Source of the DNA: Streptomyces formicae
GTDB taxonomy: Bacteria; Actinomycetota; Actinomycetes; Streptomycetales; Streptomycetaceae
Assembly (NCBI RefSeq): GCF_002556545.1
Contig: NZ_CP022685.1
Span: 5,558,001 to 5,622,000 of the forward strand
Direction of reading: 5' to 3'
Length of the DNA stretch: 64,000 nt
Shown here: piece after piece, positions 1 to 8,141 of the stretch
How the letters are laid out: each line of letters begins with the position of its first letter
How positions within the stretch are numbered: position 1 is the stretch's first letter
Position numbers and translations under genes: made by a program
The notes under the pieces: generated by a model
The model's input: the letters and a program-made list of their open reading frames with translations, nothing else
Databases searched by the model: none
Told to the model about the DNA's origin: nothing

Positions 1-52
1 CGGCCTGACCGACCCGGCCGTGCAGAAGCTCCTCACAGGAGGCAAGTCGTGA
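1..52 (+). CDS. nuoM: NADH-quinone oxidoreductase subunit M, C-terminal end (partial)
   Basis: Only the last 16 codons are in the window. In the frame that ends with TGA at 50-52 they read GLTDPAVQKLLTGGKS, which resembles the end of actinobacterial NuoM. NuoM is a proton-pumping membrane subunit of respiratory complex I. The stop overlaps the GTG start of the next gene (GTGA), and the ribosome-binding site of that gene lies inside this coding end, so the two are probably translationally coupled. The assignment rests mainly on position directly before nuoN. Confidence 0.8.
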   Translation, partial: GLTDPAVQKLLTGGKS

Positions 53-1581
53 CCGTGGCCGCCGAAAGCGCCGCAAGCCTCGTCCAGTCCGTCGACTGGG
101 TCGCGATCGCACCGCCGACCATCGCGGCGGTCGTCGGCCTCGTCGTCCTGGTCGCCGACCTCTTCGTCGGCGCCGGCAAGAAGGCGGTCCTCGGCTGGAT
201 CTCCGTGGCGGGCCTGGCCGCCGCCGCGCTCGCGCTGCTGCCCCTCCTGGACGACGACCGCTCGACCTTCTGCCTGACCGGCGGCGGCACGCACGCGTGC
301 AGCTACACCGCCGACCGCTTCACCCTCGTCATCCAGCTCCTGGTCCTCGGCGGCGCCCTGCTCGCCGCCCTGCTCTCCATGAGCACCCTCAAGGACTCCC
401 AGGACGAACTGCCCGCGGGGGAGTACTGGTTCCTGCTGCTCTCCTCCGCGGCGGGCGCCGCCCTGCTGCCCGCGTCGCGCGACCTCGCGACGCTCATCGT
501 CGCCCTCGAAGTCGCCTCCCTCCCGGCCTTCGCGCTCGTCGGCCTCAAGCGCGGCGACAAGCGCTCCTCCGAAGCGGCCCTGAAGTTCTTCCTCTCCTCG
601 GTCACCGCGACCGCGGTGAGCCTCCTCGGCGTCAGCTTCGTGTACGCCGCGACCGGCACCCTGCACCTCACGGAGATCGCCACCGAACTCCAGGACGTCG
701 ACGGGCAGCTGCACACGCTCGCCCAGGCCGGAGTCGCCCTCACCCTCGTCGGCTTCGCCTTCAAGGTGGCGGCCGTGCCCTTCCACTTCTGGGTGCCCGA
801 CACCTACGTAGGCGCGCCCCTGCCCGTCGCCGCGTACCTCTCCGTCGTAGGAAAGGCCGTCGGCTTCACCGGGCTGATCCTCGTCACCGTCGTCGCCTTC
901 CCCTCGTACGCGGACGTCTGGGGCCCCGCGATCGCGGTCCTCGCCGCCCTCACCATGACCGCGGGCAACGTCGCGGCGCTGCGACAGCGGGCCACGCGCG
1001 CGTACAGCGCGGTCCGCCTGCTCGCCTGGTCCTCGGTCGGCCAGGCGGGCTACCTCCTGGTGCCGATCGCCGCCGCCGGATACGCCGACGACGACGCGGG
1101 CGCCCAGAAGGCCATCGGCTCCACCGTCGCGTACGCCCTGATGTACGCGGCCGTGAACCTCGGAGCCTTCGCCGTGGCGGCCCTCGTCGGCCGCTCCCAG
1201 CGCCTGAACCGCGTCAGCGACTACCGCGGCCTGTACGCGCGAAGCCCCCTGGCCGCCCTCGTCCTCGGCTTCTTCCTGCTCTGCCTCGCGGGCCTGCCGC
1301 CCGGCATCATCGGCCTCTTCGCGAAGGTCACGGTCTTCTCCGCGGTGGTCGACGCGGGCCTGGGCTGGCTCGCCGTGGTGATGGCCGTGAACGTCGTGAT
1401 CGCGCTCTTCTACTACCTCCAGTGGACCGCGCTGCTCTTCCGTGCCCCCCGGGGAGAGCCCGTCGAGCACCGCGCCCCCGCCCCGCTCACCGCGGCCATC
1501 GCCCTGACCGCGATCCTCGGCGTCGCGCTCTCCGGAGCGCCCCAGCTCGTGCTGCGATTCGCCGACACGGGACTCTTCTGA
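49..1581 (+). CDS. nuoN: NADH-quinone oxidoreductase subunit N
   Basis: This 510-residue, highly hydrophobic protein has the size and roughly 13-14 membrane spans of NuoN, an antiporter-like subunit that carries protons across the cytoplasmic membrane during NADH oxidation by complex I. A diagnostic stretch is FHFWVPDTYVGAPLPVAAYL around residue 245, the conserved Proton_antipo_M core; another is the LAWSSVGQAGYLL segment. The GTG start at 49 follows an AGGAGG ribosome-binding site with normal spacing and overlaps the nuoM stop. It is the last gene of the nuo operon here. A later gene of the operon is not expected, and the next gene (htpX) is separated by 173 nt. Confidence 0.95.
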   Translation: MTVAAESAASLVQSVDWVAIAPPTIAAVVGLVVLVADLFVGAGKKAVLGWISVAGLAAAALALLPLLDDDRSTFCLTGGGTHACSYTADRFTLVIQLLVLGGALLAALLSMSTLKDSQDELPAGEYWFLLLSSAAGAALLPASRDLATLIVALEVASLPAFALVGLKRGDKRSSEAALKFFLSSVTATAVSLLGVSFVYAATGTLHLTEIATELQDVDGQLHTLAQAGVALTLVGFAFKVAAVPFHFWVPDTYVGAPLPVAAYLSVVGKAVGFTGLILVTVVAFPSYADVWGPAIAVLAALTMTAGNVAALRQRATRAYSAVRLLAWSSVGQAGYLLVPIAAAGYADDDAGAQKAIGSTVAYALMYAAVNLGAFAVAALVGRSQRLNRVSDYRGLYARSPLAALVLGFFLLCLAGLPPGIIGLFAKVTVFSAVVDAGLGWLAVVMAVNVVIALFYYLQWTALLFRAPRGEPVEHRAPAPLTAAIALTAILGVALSGAPQLVLRFADTGLF

Positions 1582-1690
1582 GGGCCCGTCCACGACGAGC
1601 ACGCGGGCCGTCACCCACGCGGCCTACACCGCTCCTGCGCGCACAAGGGAACTAGTGCCCCCCGCCTGGCGTTGACCAGTACGGGAGGGT

Positions 1691-1704
1691 CCACTGAACA
1701 GTGG
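1691..1704. promoter_or_regulatory. Small inverted repeat upstream of htpX
   Basis: CCACTGAACAGTGG is a 5-bp inverted repeat with a 4-nt spacer, located 51 nt before the htpX start. A TTGACC box at 1672-1677 lies just upstream, so the palindrome would overlap the expected -10 region. It could be an operator for envelope-stress control of htpX, but no known regulator consensus was recognised. The repeat is short and may be chance. Confidence 0.25.
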
Positions 1705-1754
1705 AAGCACCAGTCAGCAGAGGGTTCCCCCACGCACCACCAGGAGGGCGTACC

Positions 1755-2618
1755 GTGCACCGCCGGCACAACGGATTGAAGACCGCCGTACTCCTCGGGG
1801 GACTGTCCGCGCTCATCCTTGTCATCGGCAGTTTCTTCGGGCGTACGGGTCTGGTCGTCGCGCTCTTCGTAGCGCTCGGCACCAACGCGTACGCGTACTG
1901 GAACAGCGACAAGCTCGCCCTGCGCGCGATGCGCGCCCGTCCGGTGAGCGAATTCGAGGCCCCCGAGCTGTACCGCATGGTCCGCGAGCTCTCCACCCAG
2001 GCCCGCCAGCCCATGCCCCGCCTCTACATCTCACCGACGGAGGCGCCCAACGCGTTCGCCACGGGCCGCAACCCGCGCAACGCGGCGGTGTGCTGCACGG
2101 ACGGCATCCTGCGGATCCTGGACGAGCGCGAACTGCGCGGTGTCATCGGTCACGAGCTCAGCCACGTCTACAACCGCGACATCCTGATCTCGTCGGTCGC
2201 GGGCGCCCTCGCCTCCGTGATCATGTTCCTGGTCAACTTCGCCTGGCTGATCCCGGTCGGCCGCTCGAACGACAACGACGGACCCGGCATCTTCGGCATG
2301 CTCCTGATCATGCTGCTCGGCCCCCTCGCGGCCTCCATCATCCAGCTCGCGATCAGCCGCTCCAGGGAGTACGAGGCCGACGCGTCCGGCGCGCAACTGA
2401 CCGGAGACCCTCTCGCTCTCGCGAGCGCCCTGCGTAAACTCGACGCGGGGACGAAGCAGTTGCCGCTGCCGCCCGAGCCCCGTCTCGAGACGGCGAGTCA
2501 CATGATGATTGCGAACCCTTTCCGCCCGGGGCAGGGCATGTCCAAGATGTTCTCCACGCATCCGCCGATGGCGGAGCGCATTGCCCGACTCGAGCAGATG
2601 GCAGGTCGCCACCAGTGA
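1755..2618 (+). CDS. htpX: HtpX-type zinc metalloprotease (peptidase M48)
   Basis: A 287-residue membrane protease. HtpX enzymes degrade misfolded membrane proteins in bacterial envelope quality control. The zinc motif HELSH is at residues 133-137 and the third ligand is in [11 protein letters not shown] further on. Two N-terminal membrane segments (about residues 8-25 and 30-48) and a central hydrophobic hairpin match the family. I chose GTG at 1755 because it has an AGGAGG site 9 nt upstream; an in-frame GTG at 1701 would add 18 residues without a comparable site. The TGA overlaps the GTG of the next gene, which suggests coupling. Confidence 0.92.
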   Translation: MHRRHNGLKTAVLLGGLSALILVIGSFFGRTGLVVALFVALGTNAYAYWNSDKLALRAMRARPVSEFEAPELYRMVRELSTQARQPMPRLYISPTEAPNAFATGRNPRNAAVCCTDGILRILDERELRGVIGHELSHVYNRDILISSVAGALASVIMFLVNFAWLIPVGRSNDNDGPGIFGMLLIMLLGPLAASIIQLAISRSREYEADASGAQLTGDPLALASALRKLDAGTKQLPLPPEPRLETASHMMIANPFRPGQGMSKMFSTHPPMAERIARLEQMAGRHQ

Positions 2619-3010
2619 AGACAATCCTGAACGTCATATGGCTCGTCCTCTGCGGCTTCTGGATGTTCCTGGCCTACCTGGTCGCAGGCGCGCTGCTCTG
2701 CATCACGATCATCGGCATCCCCTTCGGCCTGGCCAGCTTCCGCATCGGCCGCTATGCCCTGTGGCCCTTCGGCTACACGACGGTCGAGCGCCGCGACGCG
2801 GGCGCCCCGTCCTGCGTGGGCAACGTCCTGTGGCTGGTCCTCGCGGGCTGGTGGCTCACCATCGGCCACATCGTCACCGGCTTCCTGCTGTGCGTCACGA
2901 TCATCGGCATCCCCCTGGGCATCGCCAACTTCAAGCTGATCCCGGTCTCGCTGCTGCCCCTTGGCCGCGAGATCGTCCGCACCGACCAGCCGTTCGCCGC
3001 GCGCTACTAG
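2615..3010 (+). CDS. YccF domain-containing inner-membrane protein
   Basis: A 131-residue protein made of two similar halves. Each half has a hydrophobic segment followed by a repeated motif ([14 protein letters not shown] and [14 protein letters not shown]) typical of the YccF domain. The function of YccF proteins is not established; they are small integral membrane proteins. The GTG start overlaps the htpX stop by 4 nt, so it is probably co-translated with the protease and may share its envelope role; that link is inference from position only. Confidence 0.85.
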   Translation: MKTILNVIWLVLCGFWMFLAYLVAGALLCITIIGIPFGLASFRIGRYALWPFGYTTVERRDAGAPSCVGNVLWLVLAGWWLTIGHIVTGFLLCVTIIGIPLGIANFKLIPVSLLPLGREIVRTDQPFAARY

Positions 3011-3025
3011 AGCGGGCGCACTCCG

Positions 3026-3829
3026 GTGCAACTCCCGAGGTACGCACTGGCGGCGTACGACCCCGAGCGGTCCCCGTACGACGACATCTGGGCGCTCTGC
3101 GCCGACGCGGAACAGCTCTTCGCCGACCAACTGCCGGACGAGGGCGCCACTCCCGATGAACTCGTGGAGCCGCCCGTACGCCTCATCGGCTGCTCGGCGC
3201 GCGGCGCCCTGCGGGACGCCCTGGACGCGGGCGGCAGCGACCTCGGGCACGGCAGGGTGCTGCGTCTCGGCAGCATGGGGCAGACCCTCCAGTACGCCGT
3301 GGAGGGCGAGGTCGTCGCCTGGATCCCGTCCGCGCGCGGACGCGGCCTCGTCGACCTCGCCCTCGACCCGTGGACCGTGCGCCCGCCGCGCGCCGCCCGC
3401 GAGGTCTGGGAGACCTGGTGGTGCGGCCGCCCCGAGGAACGCAACGGCTGGGCGCGGCACGGGACGGCCGGTCGCGCGCACTGGCTCGGCGTCGCCCGGG
3501 TCAACGGCAGACGGCGCAGTCCGGACGCGGGGCCCGGCGTCTCGTACCACCTGGACGGCCGCCACATCACCGACGAGCCCGCCTTCTACTGCGCCCTCGG
3601 CGAGGCCCTGAACGGCCCCGCGGGCTACTTCGGACGCGACCTGGAGACCCTGTCCGAGTGCCTGCGCGGCGGCTTCGGCGCGCTCGCGCCCTTCACGCTC
3701 GTCTGGCACGACGCGCACATCGCGCGGACCTGCCTGGGCGTCACGCCCCGCACGGACGGGCGCCCGCCGTCCTTCGAGGAACTGCTCGACTTCGTCCTTC
3801 GCGCGGGCGTCGAGGTCGTCCTGGCCTGA
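3026..3829 (+). CDS. Barstar-family domain protein with an N-terminal extension
   Basis: A 267-residue protein. The last 90 residues or so match the barstar (RNase inhibitor) fold: YHLDGRHITDEPAFYCALG, then GYFGRDLETLSECLRG, then LVWHDAH and a final hydrophobic strand. Bacillus barstar uses D35, W38 and D39 in the NLDALWDCL segment to bind barnase; here the same segment reads DLETLSECL, so the acidic positions are kept as Glu and the Trp is Ser. The first 170 residues have no domain I recognise. Barstar-like proteins often act as immunity proteins, but no RNase toxin gene is nearby, so the target is unknown. It starts 15 nt after the YccF gene. Confidence 0.75.
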   Translation: MQLPRYALAAYDPERSPYDDIWALCADAEQLFADQLPDEGATPDELVEPPVRLIGCSARGALRDALDAGGSDLGHGRVLRLGSMGQTLQYAVEGEVVAWIPSARGRGLVDLALDPWTVRPPRAAREVWETWWCGRPEERNGWARHGTAGRAHWLGVARVNGRRRSPDAGPGVSYHLDGRHITDEPAFYCALGEALNGPAGYFGRDLETLSECLRGGFGALAPFTLVWHDAHIARTCLGVTPRTDGRPPSFEELLDFVLRAGVEVVLA

Positions 3830-3836
3830 GGCCCCG

Positions 3837-3864
3837 TTGTCAGTGCCGTGTTGTCAGTGCCGTG
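3837..3864. repeat. Tandem duplication of a 14-bp unit
   Basis: TTGTCAGTGCCGTG occurs twice back to back just after the barstar-domain gene and before the SMI1/KNR4 remnant. It looks like a local slippage or duplication event and has no obvious promoter or terminator character. Confidence 0.85.
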
Positions 3865-3879
3865 GTCCAGCATGAAGTC

Positions 3880-4195
3880 ATGACCGACACCGAGCAGTTG
3901 CCGGCCCGCGCCGAGGCCGCCCCTCGGCTTCAGGCTGCCGCCGCTGCTCGCCGCGCTCTACACCCGCGTCGGGGACGGCGGATTCGGCCCGGCGCAGGTC
4001 CTGCTCTACGAGCCCGACGGCGGCGACCCGCGTCCCCTGTGGTTCGTCGACTCCCCGAGCCTGGAGAGCCTGCTCACGGTCTGGCTCGACGGCACGGGCT
4101 GGTACCAGGAGGACAACGACGGCATGGACCTGCCGAGTTGGCACGACGGCCCCACGCACGCGCACGACGGCCACGCACGCGTGCGACAGACCTGA
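3880..4195 (+). pseudogene. SMI1/KNR4-family protein remnant with a +1 frameshift
   Basis: ATG at 3880 opens a frame reading MTDTEQLPARAEAA. The run of four C at 3920-3923 then shifts it out of the frame that continues LGFRLPPLLAALYT, VGDGGFGP, and ends with a WLDGTGWYQED segment and TGA at 4193-4195. Removing one C joins the parts into EAALGFRLPPLLAALY, a typical SMI1/KNR4 N-terminal signature. The repaired product would be only about 104 residues, shorter than usual, so part of the middle may also be lost. SMI1/KNR4 proteins in bacteria are often immunity proteins of contact-dependent or polymorphic toxins. A homopolymer sequencing error is the alternative to a true pseudogene. Confidence 0.7.
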
Positions 4196-4225
4196 GCCAT
4201 CCCTCGCCCCCTCGCCCTCGCCCTC

Positions 4226-5467
4226 TCACCGCCGCCAGGGAATCCGCCGCACTCCGTACGCCGCGGCCCCCACCACCAGCACCGCCCCGCCCGTCACCAC
4301 CGAGGACACCGGCAGCGCGAACGCGAGCACCACGCACCCGACGCCGCCCACCGCGGGCACCACGCGCGCGGTGACCGACGAACCCAGCGTCCACGCCGAG
4401 GCGTTGGCGATCGCGTAGTACACCAGCACCCCGAAGGAGGAGAAGCCGATAGCCCCGCGTACGTCCGCCGTCGCTGCCGCCACCGCGACCACCAGGCCGA
4501 CGGCGGCCTCCGCGCGGTGCGGCACCCGGAAGCGCGGGTGCACGGCCGCGAGAGGGCCCGGCAGATGCCCGTCGCGGGCCATCGCGAGCGTCGTCCGCGA
4601 GACGCCGAGGATCAGCGCGAGCAGCGATCCCGCGGCCGCCACCGCCGCGCCCGCCCGCACCACCGGCACGAGCCCCGGCGCACCGGCCGCCCGTACCGCG
4701 TCGGCCAGCGGCGCCGTCGCGTCGGCGAGCCCTTCGGTGCCGAGTACGGAGAGGACGGCCACCGCCACCGCCGCGTACACGCACAGCGTGATGCCCAACG
4801 CCAGGGGCACCGCGCGCGGAATGGTCCGCGCCGGATCCCGCACCTCCTCGCCGAGCGTCGCGATCCGCGCGTACCCGGCGAAGGCGAAGAACAGCAGCCC
4901 GGCGGCCTCCAGCACCCCGCCGCCCCCGCCCGACACCCCGATGTCGACGCGCCCCGCGTCGGACGCGCCCGACCCCAGACAGACGGTCACGACGGCCGCC
5001 AGCACGCCGAGCACCACCGCCACGATCGCCCGCGTCAGCCACGCCGACTTCTGCACGCCGAGGTAGTTCACACAGGTCAGCACCACCACGGCGCAGACCG
5101 CCACGGCGTGCGCCTGCGCGGGCCACGCGTACGCCCCGACGGTCAGTGCCATGGCCGCGCACGACGCCGTCTTGCCGACGACGAACGCCCAGCCCGCCAC
5201 GTACCCCCAGAACGGGCCGAGCCGCTCCCGCCCGTACACGTAGGTCCCGCCCGACGCGGGGTAGCGGGCGGCGAGCCGCGCCGACGACGTGGCGTTGCAG
5301 TACGCGACCACGGCGGCGAGCGCGAGGCCGACGAGGAGCCCCGATCCGGCGGCTCCGGCGGCGGGTCCGAGCGCGACGAAGACGCCCGCGCCCACCATCG
5401 ACCCCAGGCCGATCACCACCGCGTCGAAGACGCCGAGCGTGCGTCGGAGCTCCGGTTGCTGTGTCAT
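4226..5467 (-). CDS. APC-superfamily amino acid permease
   Basis: A 413-residue polytopic protein with about 12 membrane segments. The N-terminal GLGSMVGAGVFVALG in the first span is the unwound substrate-binding motif of amino acid-polyamine-organocation transporters, and PASGGTYVYGRERLGPFWGY follows as expected. It would import or exchange amino acids or amines at the cytoplasmic membrane; the substrate cannot be read from sequence. I prefer ATG at 5467 (an AAGGTG site lies upstream on the minus strand) over GTG at 5488, which adds seven basic residues. It is a single-gene unit, divergent from the GlsB-type gene. Confidence 0.85.
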   Translation of the reverse strand: MTQQPELRRTLGVFDAVVIGLGSMVGAGVFVALGPAAGAAGSGLLVGLALAAVVAYCNATSSARLAARYPASGGTYVYGRERLGPFWGYVAGWAFVVGKTASCAAMALTVGAYAWPAQAHAVAVCAVVVLTCVNYLGVQKSAWLTRAIVAVVLGVLAAVVTVCLGSGASDAGRVDIGVSGGGGGVLEAAGLLFFAFAGYARIATLGEEVRDPARTIPRAVPLALGITLCVYAAVAVAVLSVLGTEGLADATAPLADAVRAAGAPGLVPVVRAGAAVAAAGSLLALILGVSRTTLAMARDGHLPGPLAAVHPRFRVPHRAEAAVGLVVAVAAATADVRGAIGFSSFGVLVYYAIANASAWTLGSSVTARVVPAVGGVGCVVLAFALPVSSVVTGGAVLVVGAAAYGVRRIPWRR

Positions 5468-5598
5468 GCGCCGCACCTTACGGATCACCGCAACCGAGTC
5501 ACTCCGTAGAGACGTCCTTCAGGACAACACCGCACAAAAGCTCGCCGCACAAAAGCCCACCGCGCGAGAAGGGTTCGCGAGAGAGGTCAGGTCACCGC

Positions 5599-5865
5599 AT
5601 GGGCGTCATCAGCTGGATCGTTCTGGGGCTGCTCGCCGGAGCCGTCGCCAAACTGCTGCTGCCCGGCCGCGACCCGGGCGGATTCATCGGCACGACCGTC
5701 ATCGGCATCGCGGGCGCCTTCATCGGCGGCTGGCTCTCCGCCCGCTACCTCGACCGCCCCATCGTCAACGACTTCTACGACGGGGCCACCTGGGCGGCGG
5801 CCATCGGCGGCTCGCTCGTCCTGTTGATCGCCTACCGCGTCCTCTTCGGCCACTCGCGCCGCTGA
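5599..5865 (+). CDS. GlsB/YeaQ/YmgE-family stress-response membrane protein
   Basis: An 88-residue protein that fits the transglycosylase-associated family: three short hydrophobic segments rich in Gly, beginning ISWIVLGLLAGAVAKLLLPG and including GGFIGTTVIGIAGAFIGGWL. Members are small membrane proteins linked to general or cell-envelope stress, without a defined biochemical activity. ATG at 5599 has a GAGAGG-type site upstream. The gene is flanked by a strong hairpin terminator downstream and faces yajQ convergently. Confidence 0.85.
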   Translation: MGVISWIVLGLLAGAVAKLLLPGRDPGGFIGTTVIGIAGAFIGGWLSARYLDRPIVNDFYDGATWAAAIGGSLVLLIAYRVLFGHSRR

Positions 5866-5895
5866 GCACCCTTCCCCCGAACTGCGGCCAGCAGC

Positions 5896-5928
5896 AAGGG
5901 CGGGCACCCGGCCAGGGTGCCCGCCCTT
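5896..5928. terminator. Bidirectional hairpin terminator between the GlsB-type gene and yajQ
   Basis: A perfect 14-bp stem (AAGGGCGGGCACCC and its complement) with a 5-nt loop lies between two convergent genes, 31 nt after the GlsB-type stop. It probably ends transcription from both sides; no U-tract is present on either side, as is common in Streptomyces. Confidence 0.85.
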
Positions 5929-5981
5929 CGGTGTCGTACTCGGCGTCGTGCAACCGCGGGAAGTACGGGAACTACGGGGGA

Positions 5982-6470
5982 CTACCGGTAGTTCACGAAC
6001 TGCAGCGCGAATTCGAAGTCCTGCCCCTTGAGCAGCGCCTGCACGGTCTGCAGGTCGTCCCGGCTCTTCGAGCTGACGCGCAGCTCGTCGCCCTGGACCT
6101 GCGCCTTGACGCCCTTGGGGCCCTCGTCACGAATGATCTTGGCGACCTTCTTCGCGTTCTCCTGGGAGATGCCCTCCTCGATCGAGGCGAAGATCTTGTA
6201 CTCCTTGCCGGAAAGCTGCGGCTCGCCCGCGTCCAGCGACTTCAGCGAGATGCCGCGCTTGACCAGCTTGGACTGGAAGACATCGAGGATCGCCTTGACC
6301 CGCTCCTCGCCGCTCGCCTCCATCAGGATCTTCTCGCCGGACCACGAGATCGAGGCGCCCGTGCCCTTGAAGTCGTAGCGCTGCGAGATCTCCTTGGCGG
6401 TCTGGTTGAGGGCGTTGTCGACCTCCTGCCGCTCGACCTTCGAGACGATGTCGAAACTGGAGTCGGCCAT
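5982..6470 (-). CDS. yajQ: YajQ-family nucleotide-binding protein
   Basis: A 162-residue cytoplasmic protein beginning [20 protein letters not shown] and containing QRYDFKGTG and [19 protein letters not shown], the hallmarks of the YajQ family (two ferredoxin-like domains). Xanthomonas YajQ homologues bind cyclic di-GMP and act as effectors, so a signalling or RNA/nucleotide-binding role is plausible here; the ligand in Streptomyces is inference. The family length matches exactly. A GGAGCC-type site precedes ATG at 6470. Confidence 0.92.
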   Translation of the reverse strand: MADSSFDIVSKVERQEVDNALNQTAKEISQRYDFKGTGASISWSGEKILMEASGEERVKAILDVFQSKLVKRGISLKSLDAGEPQLSGKEYKIFASIEEGISQENAKKVAKIIRDEGPKGVKAQVQGDELRVSSKSRDDLQTVQALLKGQDFEFALQFVNYR

Positions 6471-6666
6471 GTCCTGTGGCTCCTTGTATCGGGGTGTGCG
6501 TACTCAACGGATACGCGGCCCAATGCCGCCGGCCGCATCCGCAAAGCCTAGCCACAGCCCCCGTGCCGGGTGCCGATCAATCGGGTGGCGAAGCACCCCT
6601 GTCCATCAGGTATCGTTTACGTCGTTGCCACGGAGCGCCGCGCAAGCGGAACCAGGCAGCGACCCC

Positions 6667-6748
6667 GGCGGTGTGCCCGAGCGGCCAAAGGGAGCAGACT
6701 GTAAATCTGCCGGCTCAGCCTTCCCAGGTTCGAATCCTGGCGCCGCCA
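6667..6748 (+). tRNA. tRNA-Tyr (GTA)
   Basis: The acceptor stem GGCGGTG pairs with CGCCGCC, the anticodon stem is GCAGA/TCTGC with GTA at 6701-6703, and a long variable arm is present, as expected for a class II tRNA-Tyr. The T arm is CCAGGTTCGAATCCTGG. Length is 82 nt with discriminator A; the CCA end is not encoded. A terminator follows at once. Confidence 0.96.
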
Positions 6749-6757
6749 CATGAAGGT

Positions 6758-6799
6758 AAACCCCCTCCGATCTGCGGAAACGTAGAACGGAGGGGGTTT
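6758..6799 (+). terminator. Terminator of tRNA-Tyr
   Basis: AAACCCCCTCCG at 6758-6769 pairs perfectly with CGGAGGGGGTTT at 6788-6799 across an 18-nt loop, 9 nt after the tRNA. The right arm ends in TTTCTTC, giving a short U-rich tail. Confidence 0.85.
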
Positions 6800-7039
6800 C
6801 TTCGTGTGCGAGGGGTCCCGGCCCCGACCCGGCCCGGATCGCCGTTCAGGCCGGGCCGAGCCCCCCTCGTACGATCGCTGTGGACTCCGGAAGCAGGTCC
6901 GGGCCGGCGAGGGCGACCTCTTCGGGGACACGGAGAGTGAGCAGGCTGCGGACCCTTTTCAGGGTGCCGAGGCCGATGCTCGGGGGGCGTGCCGCAGAGG
7001 CAACGCGCCTCGCGCGCTCCCGATGGGCACACTGATCAC

Positions 7040-7252
7040 ATGTCATCCCGCCGCAGGAACTGCCCGGAGTGCCGCCGCGAGATCGCCGTCGTCGGTGGCC
7101 GGTTCGCCCGTCACGACCCGCCGGGGCCGCGCGCCGGCGAAGAGCTGGTCTCTTGTCCGGGGTCGCGCAGCCACGCCCAGCTCGGCGCCGTACAGGCCGC
7201 TCTGGACGGCTATGTGGTCCCGACGGTCCCGGGGCAGCTCCCGCTGTTCTGA
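7040..7252 (+). CDS. Small CxxC protein, uncharacterised
   Basis: A 70-residue protein starting at ATG 7040. It has NCPECRREIAVVGGRFARHD near the N-terminus and a later SCPGS, so a Cys-Cys-His-Cys zinc knuckle (CPEC, H, C) is possible. The C-terminus GQLPLF is unusual and conserved-looking. No known domain was recognised. The 290 nt between the tRNA-Tyr and this gene hold only the tRNA terminator and no further gene. Codon bias fits a real gene; function is unknown. Confidence 0.6.
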   Translation: MSSRRRNCPECRREIAVVGGRFARHDPPGPRAGEELVSCPGSRSHAQLGAVQAALDGYVVPTVPGQLPLF

Positions 7253-7256
7253 GCGG

Positions 7257-7312
7257 CCCTCGGCGCCGCCAGGAGCCGCCCTCAGCGCCGCCAGGAGCCG
7301 CTCTCGGCGCCG
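7257..7312. repeat. 22-bp imperfect tandem repeat, about 2.5 copies
   Basis: The unit CCCTCGGCGCCGCCAGGAGC (plus CG) repeats at 7257, 7279 (one base changed) and partly at 7301. It fills the gap between the convergent CxxC-protein gene and the NAD(P)-binding protein gene. The unit contains the self-complementary GGCGCC, so the region could fold into hairpins that stop transcription. Confidence 0.8.
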
Positions 7313-7331
7313 TCCCTCACCTGCGCCGAGC

Positions 7332-7988
7332 TCAGTTCCCCGCAACGGACTTGACCGCGACGGGCACCGGCACGGACCCGCTGATCAGCTCCAGCGTCAA
7401 TCCGGCCGTCGCCGACGTCTCCACGAGCTCGGCGAGCACCGCGGCCACGTCGTCGCGCGGAATCGGCCCGCGCCCCGTCGCCGCCTCCAGGCGTACGAGA
7501 CCGGTGCCCGCGTCGTTCGTCAGCATGCCGGGCCGCAGCACCGTCCAGTCGAGGGCGTCGCGCGAACGTACGTACGCGTCGGCCTCGCCCTTGGCCCGCA
7601 GGTAGGCGTCGAAGATCTCGTCGCCCTGGTGCGCCGGATCGGCGCCCATCGAGGACACGACGACATAGCGCCGCACCCCGGCCAGCTCCGCCGCGTCCGC
7701 GAACAGCACGGCGGCGCCGCGGTCCACGGTGCTCTTGCGGTCGGCGCCGCTGCCGGGTCCCGCGCCCGCCGCGAACACGACGGCGTCGGCGCCCCGCAGA
7801 TGCCCGGCCACCTCGTCGACGGACGCCGACTCCAGGTCGCACAGCAGCGGTTCGGCACCGGCCGCGCGCAGATCGGCTTCCTGTCCGGCGTCGCGGATCA
7901 GCCCGGCGACCTCGTCACCGCGCGCGGCGAGCAGACGCTCCAGCCGCAGCGCGATCTGACCATGACCTCCAGCGATGACAATGCGCAT
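7332..7988 (-). CDS. NAD(P)H-binding atypical short-chain dehydrogenase
   Basis: A 218-residue protein with an N-terminal Rossmann motif GGHGQIA after a first beta strand (MRIVIAGG), then VVSSMG and the region YLRAKGEADAYVRSRDALDW, which resembles SDR_a5/NmrA-like NAD(P)-binding proteins. The usual YxxxK catalytic pair appears as Y-L-R-A-K. Such proteins act as reductases or redox sensors; the substrate is not predictable. ATG at 7988 is preferred over an in-frame upstream start 13 codons earlier because the Rossmann strand begins there. It is a separate minus-strand gene, 153 nt downstream of the amidohydrolase gene. Confidence 0.8.
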   Translation of the reverse strand: MRIVIAGGHGQIALRLERLLAARGDEVAGLIRDAGQEADLRAAGAEPLLCDLESASVDEVAGHLRGADAVVFAAGAGPGSGADRKSTVDRGAAVLFADAAELAGVRRYVVVSSMGADPAHQGDEIFDAYLRAKGEADAYVRSRDALDWTVLRPGMLTNDAGTGLVRLEAATGRGPIPRDDVAAVLAELVETSATAGLTLELISGSVPVPVAVKSVAGN

Positions 7989-8106
7989 GTTTCCGACCGT
8001 ACGGCAGGGCGGGCGGGTTCGCCCCACGCGGAGGAGACGCCTTCAGGGGCTGCCGGGGCATCTGGGGCCTCAGGGACGGTCGGCCGACAGCCCACGCCCC
8101 CTCAGA

Positions 8107-8138
8107 AACCAGTCGCACGAACCAGTCGCACGAACCAG
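8107..8138. repeat. 13-bp tandem repeat, about 2.5 copies
   Basis: AACCAGTCGCACG occurs at 8107-8119 and 8120-8132 and continues as AACCAG at 8133-8138. It lies directly downstream of the amidohydrolase stop codon (minus strand). No function is evident. Confidence 0.85.
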
Positions 8139-8141
8139 CTC

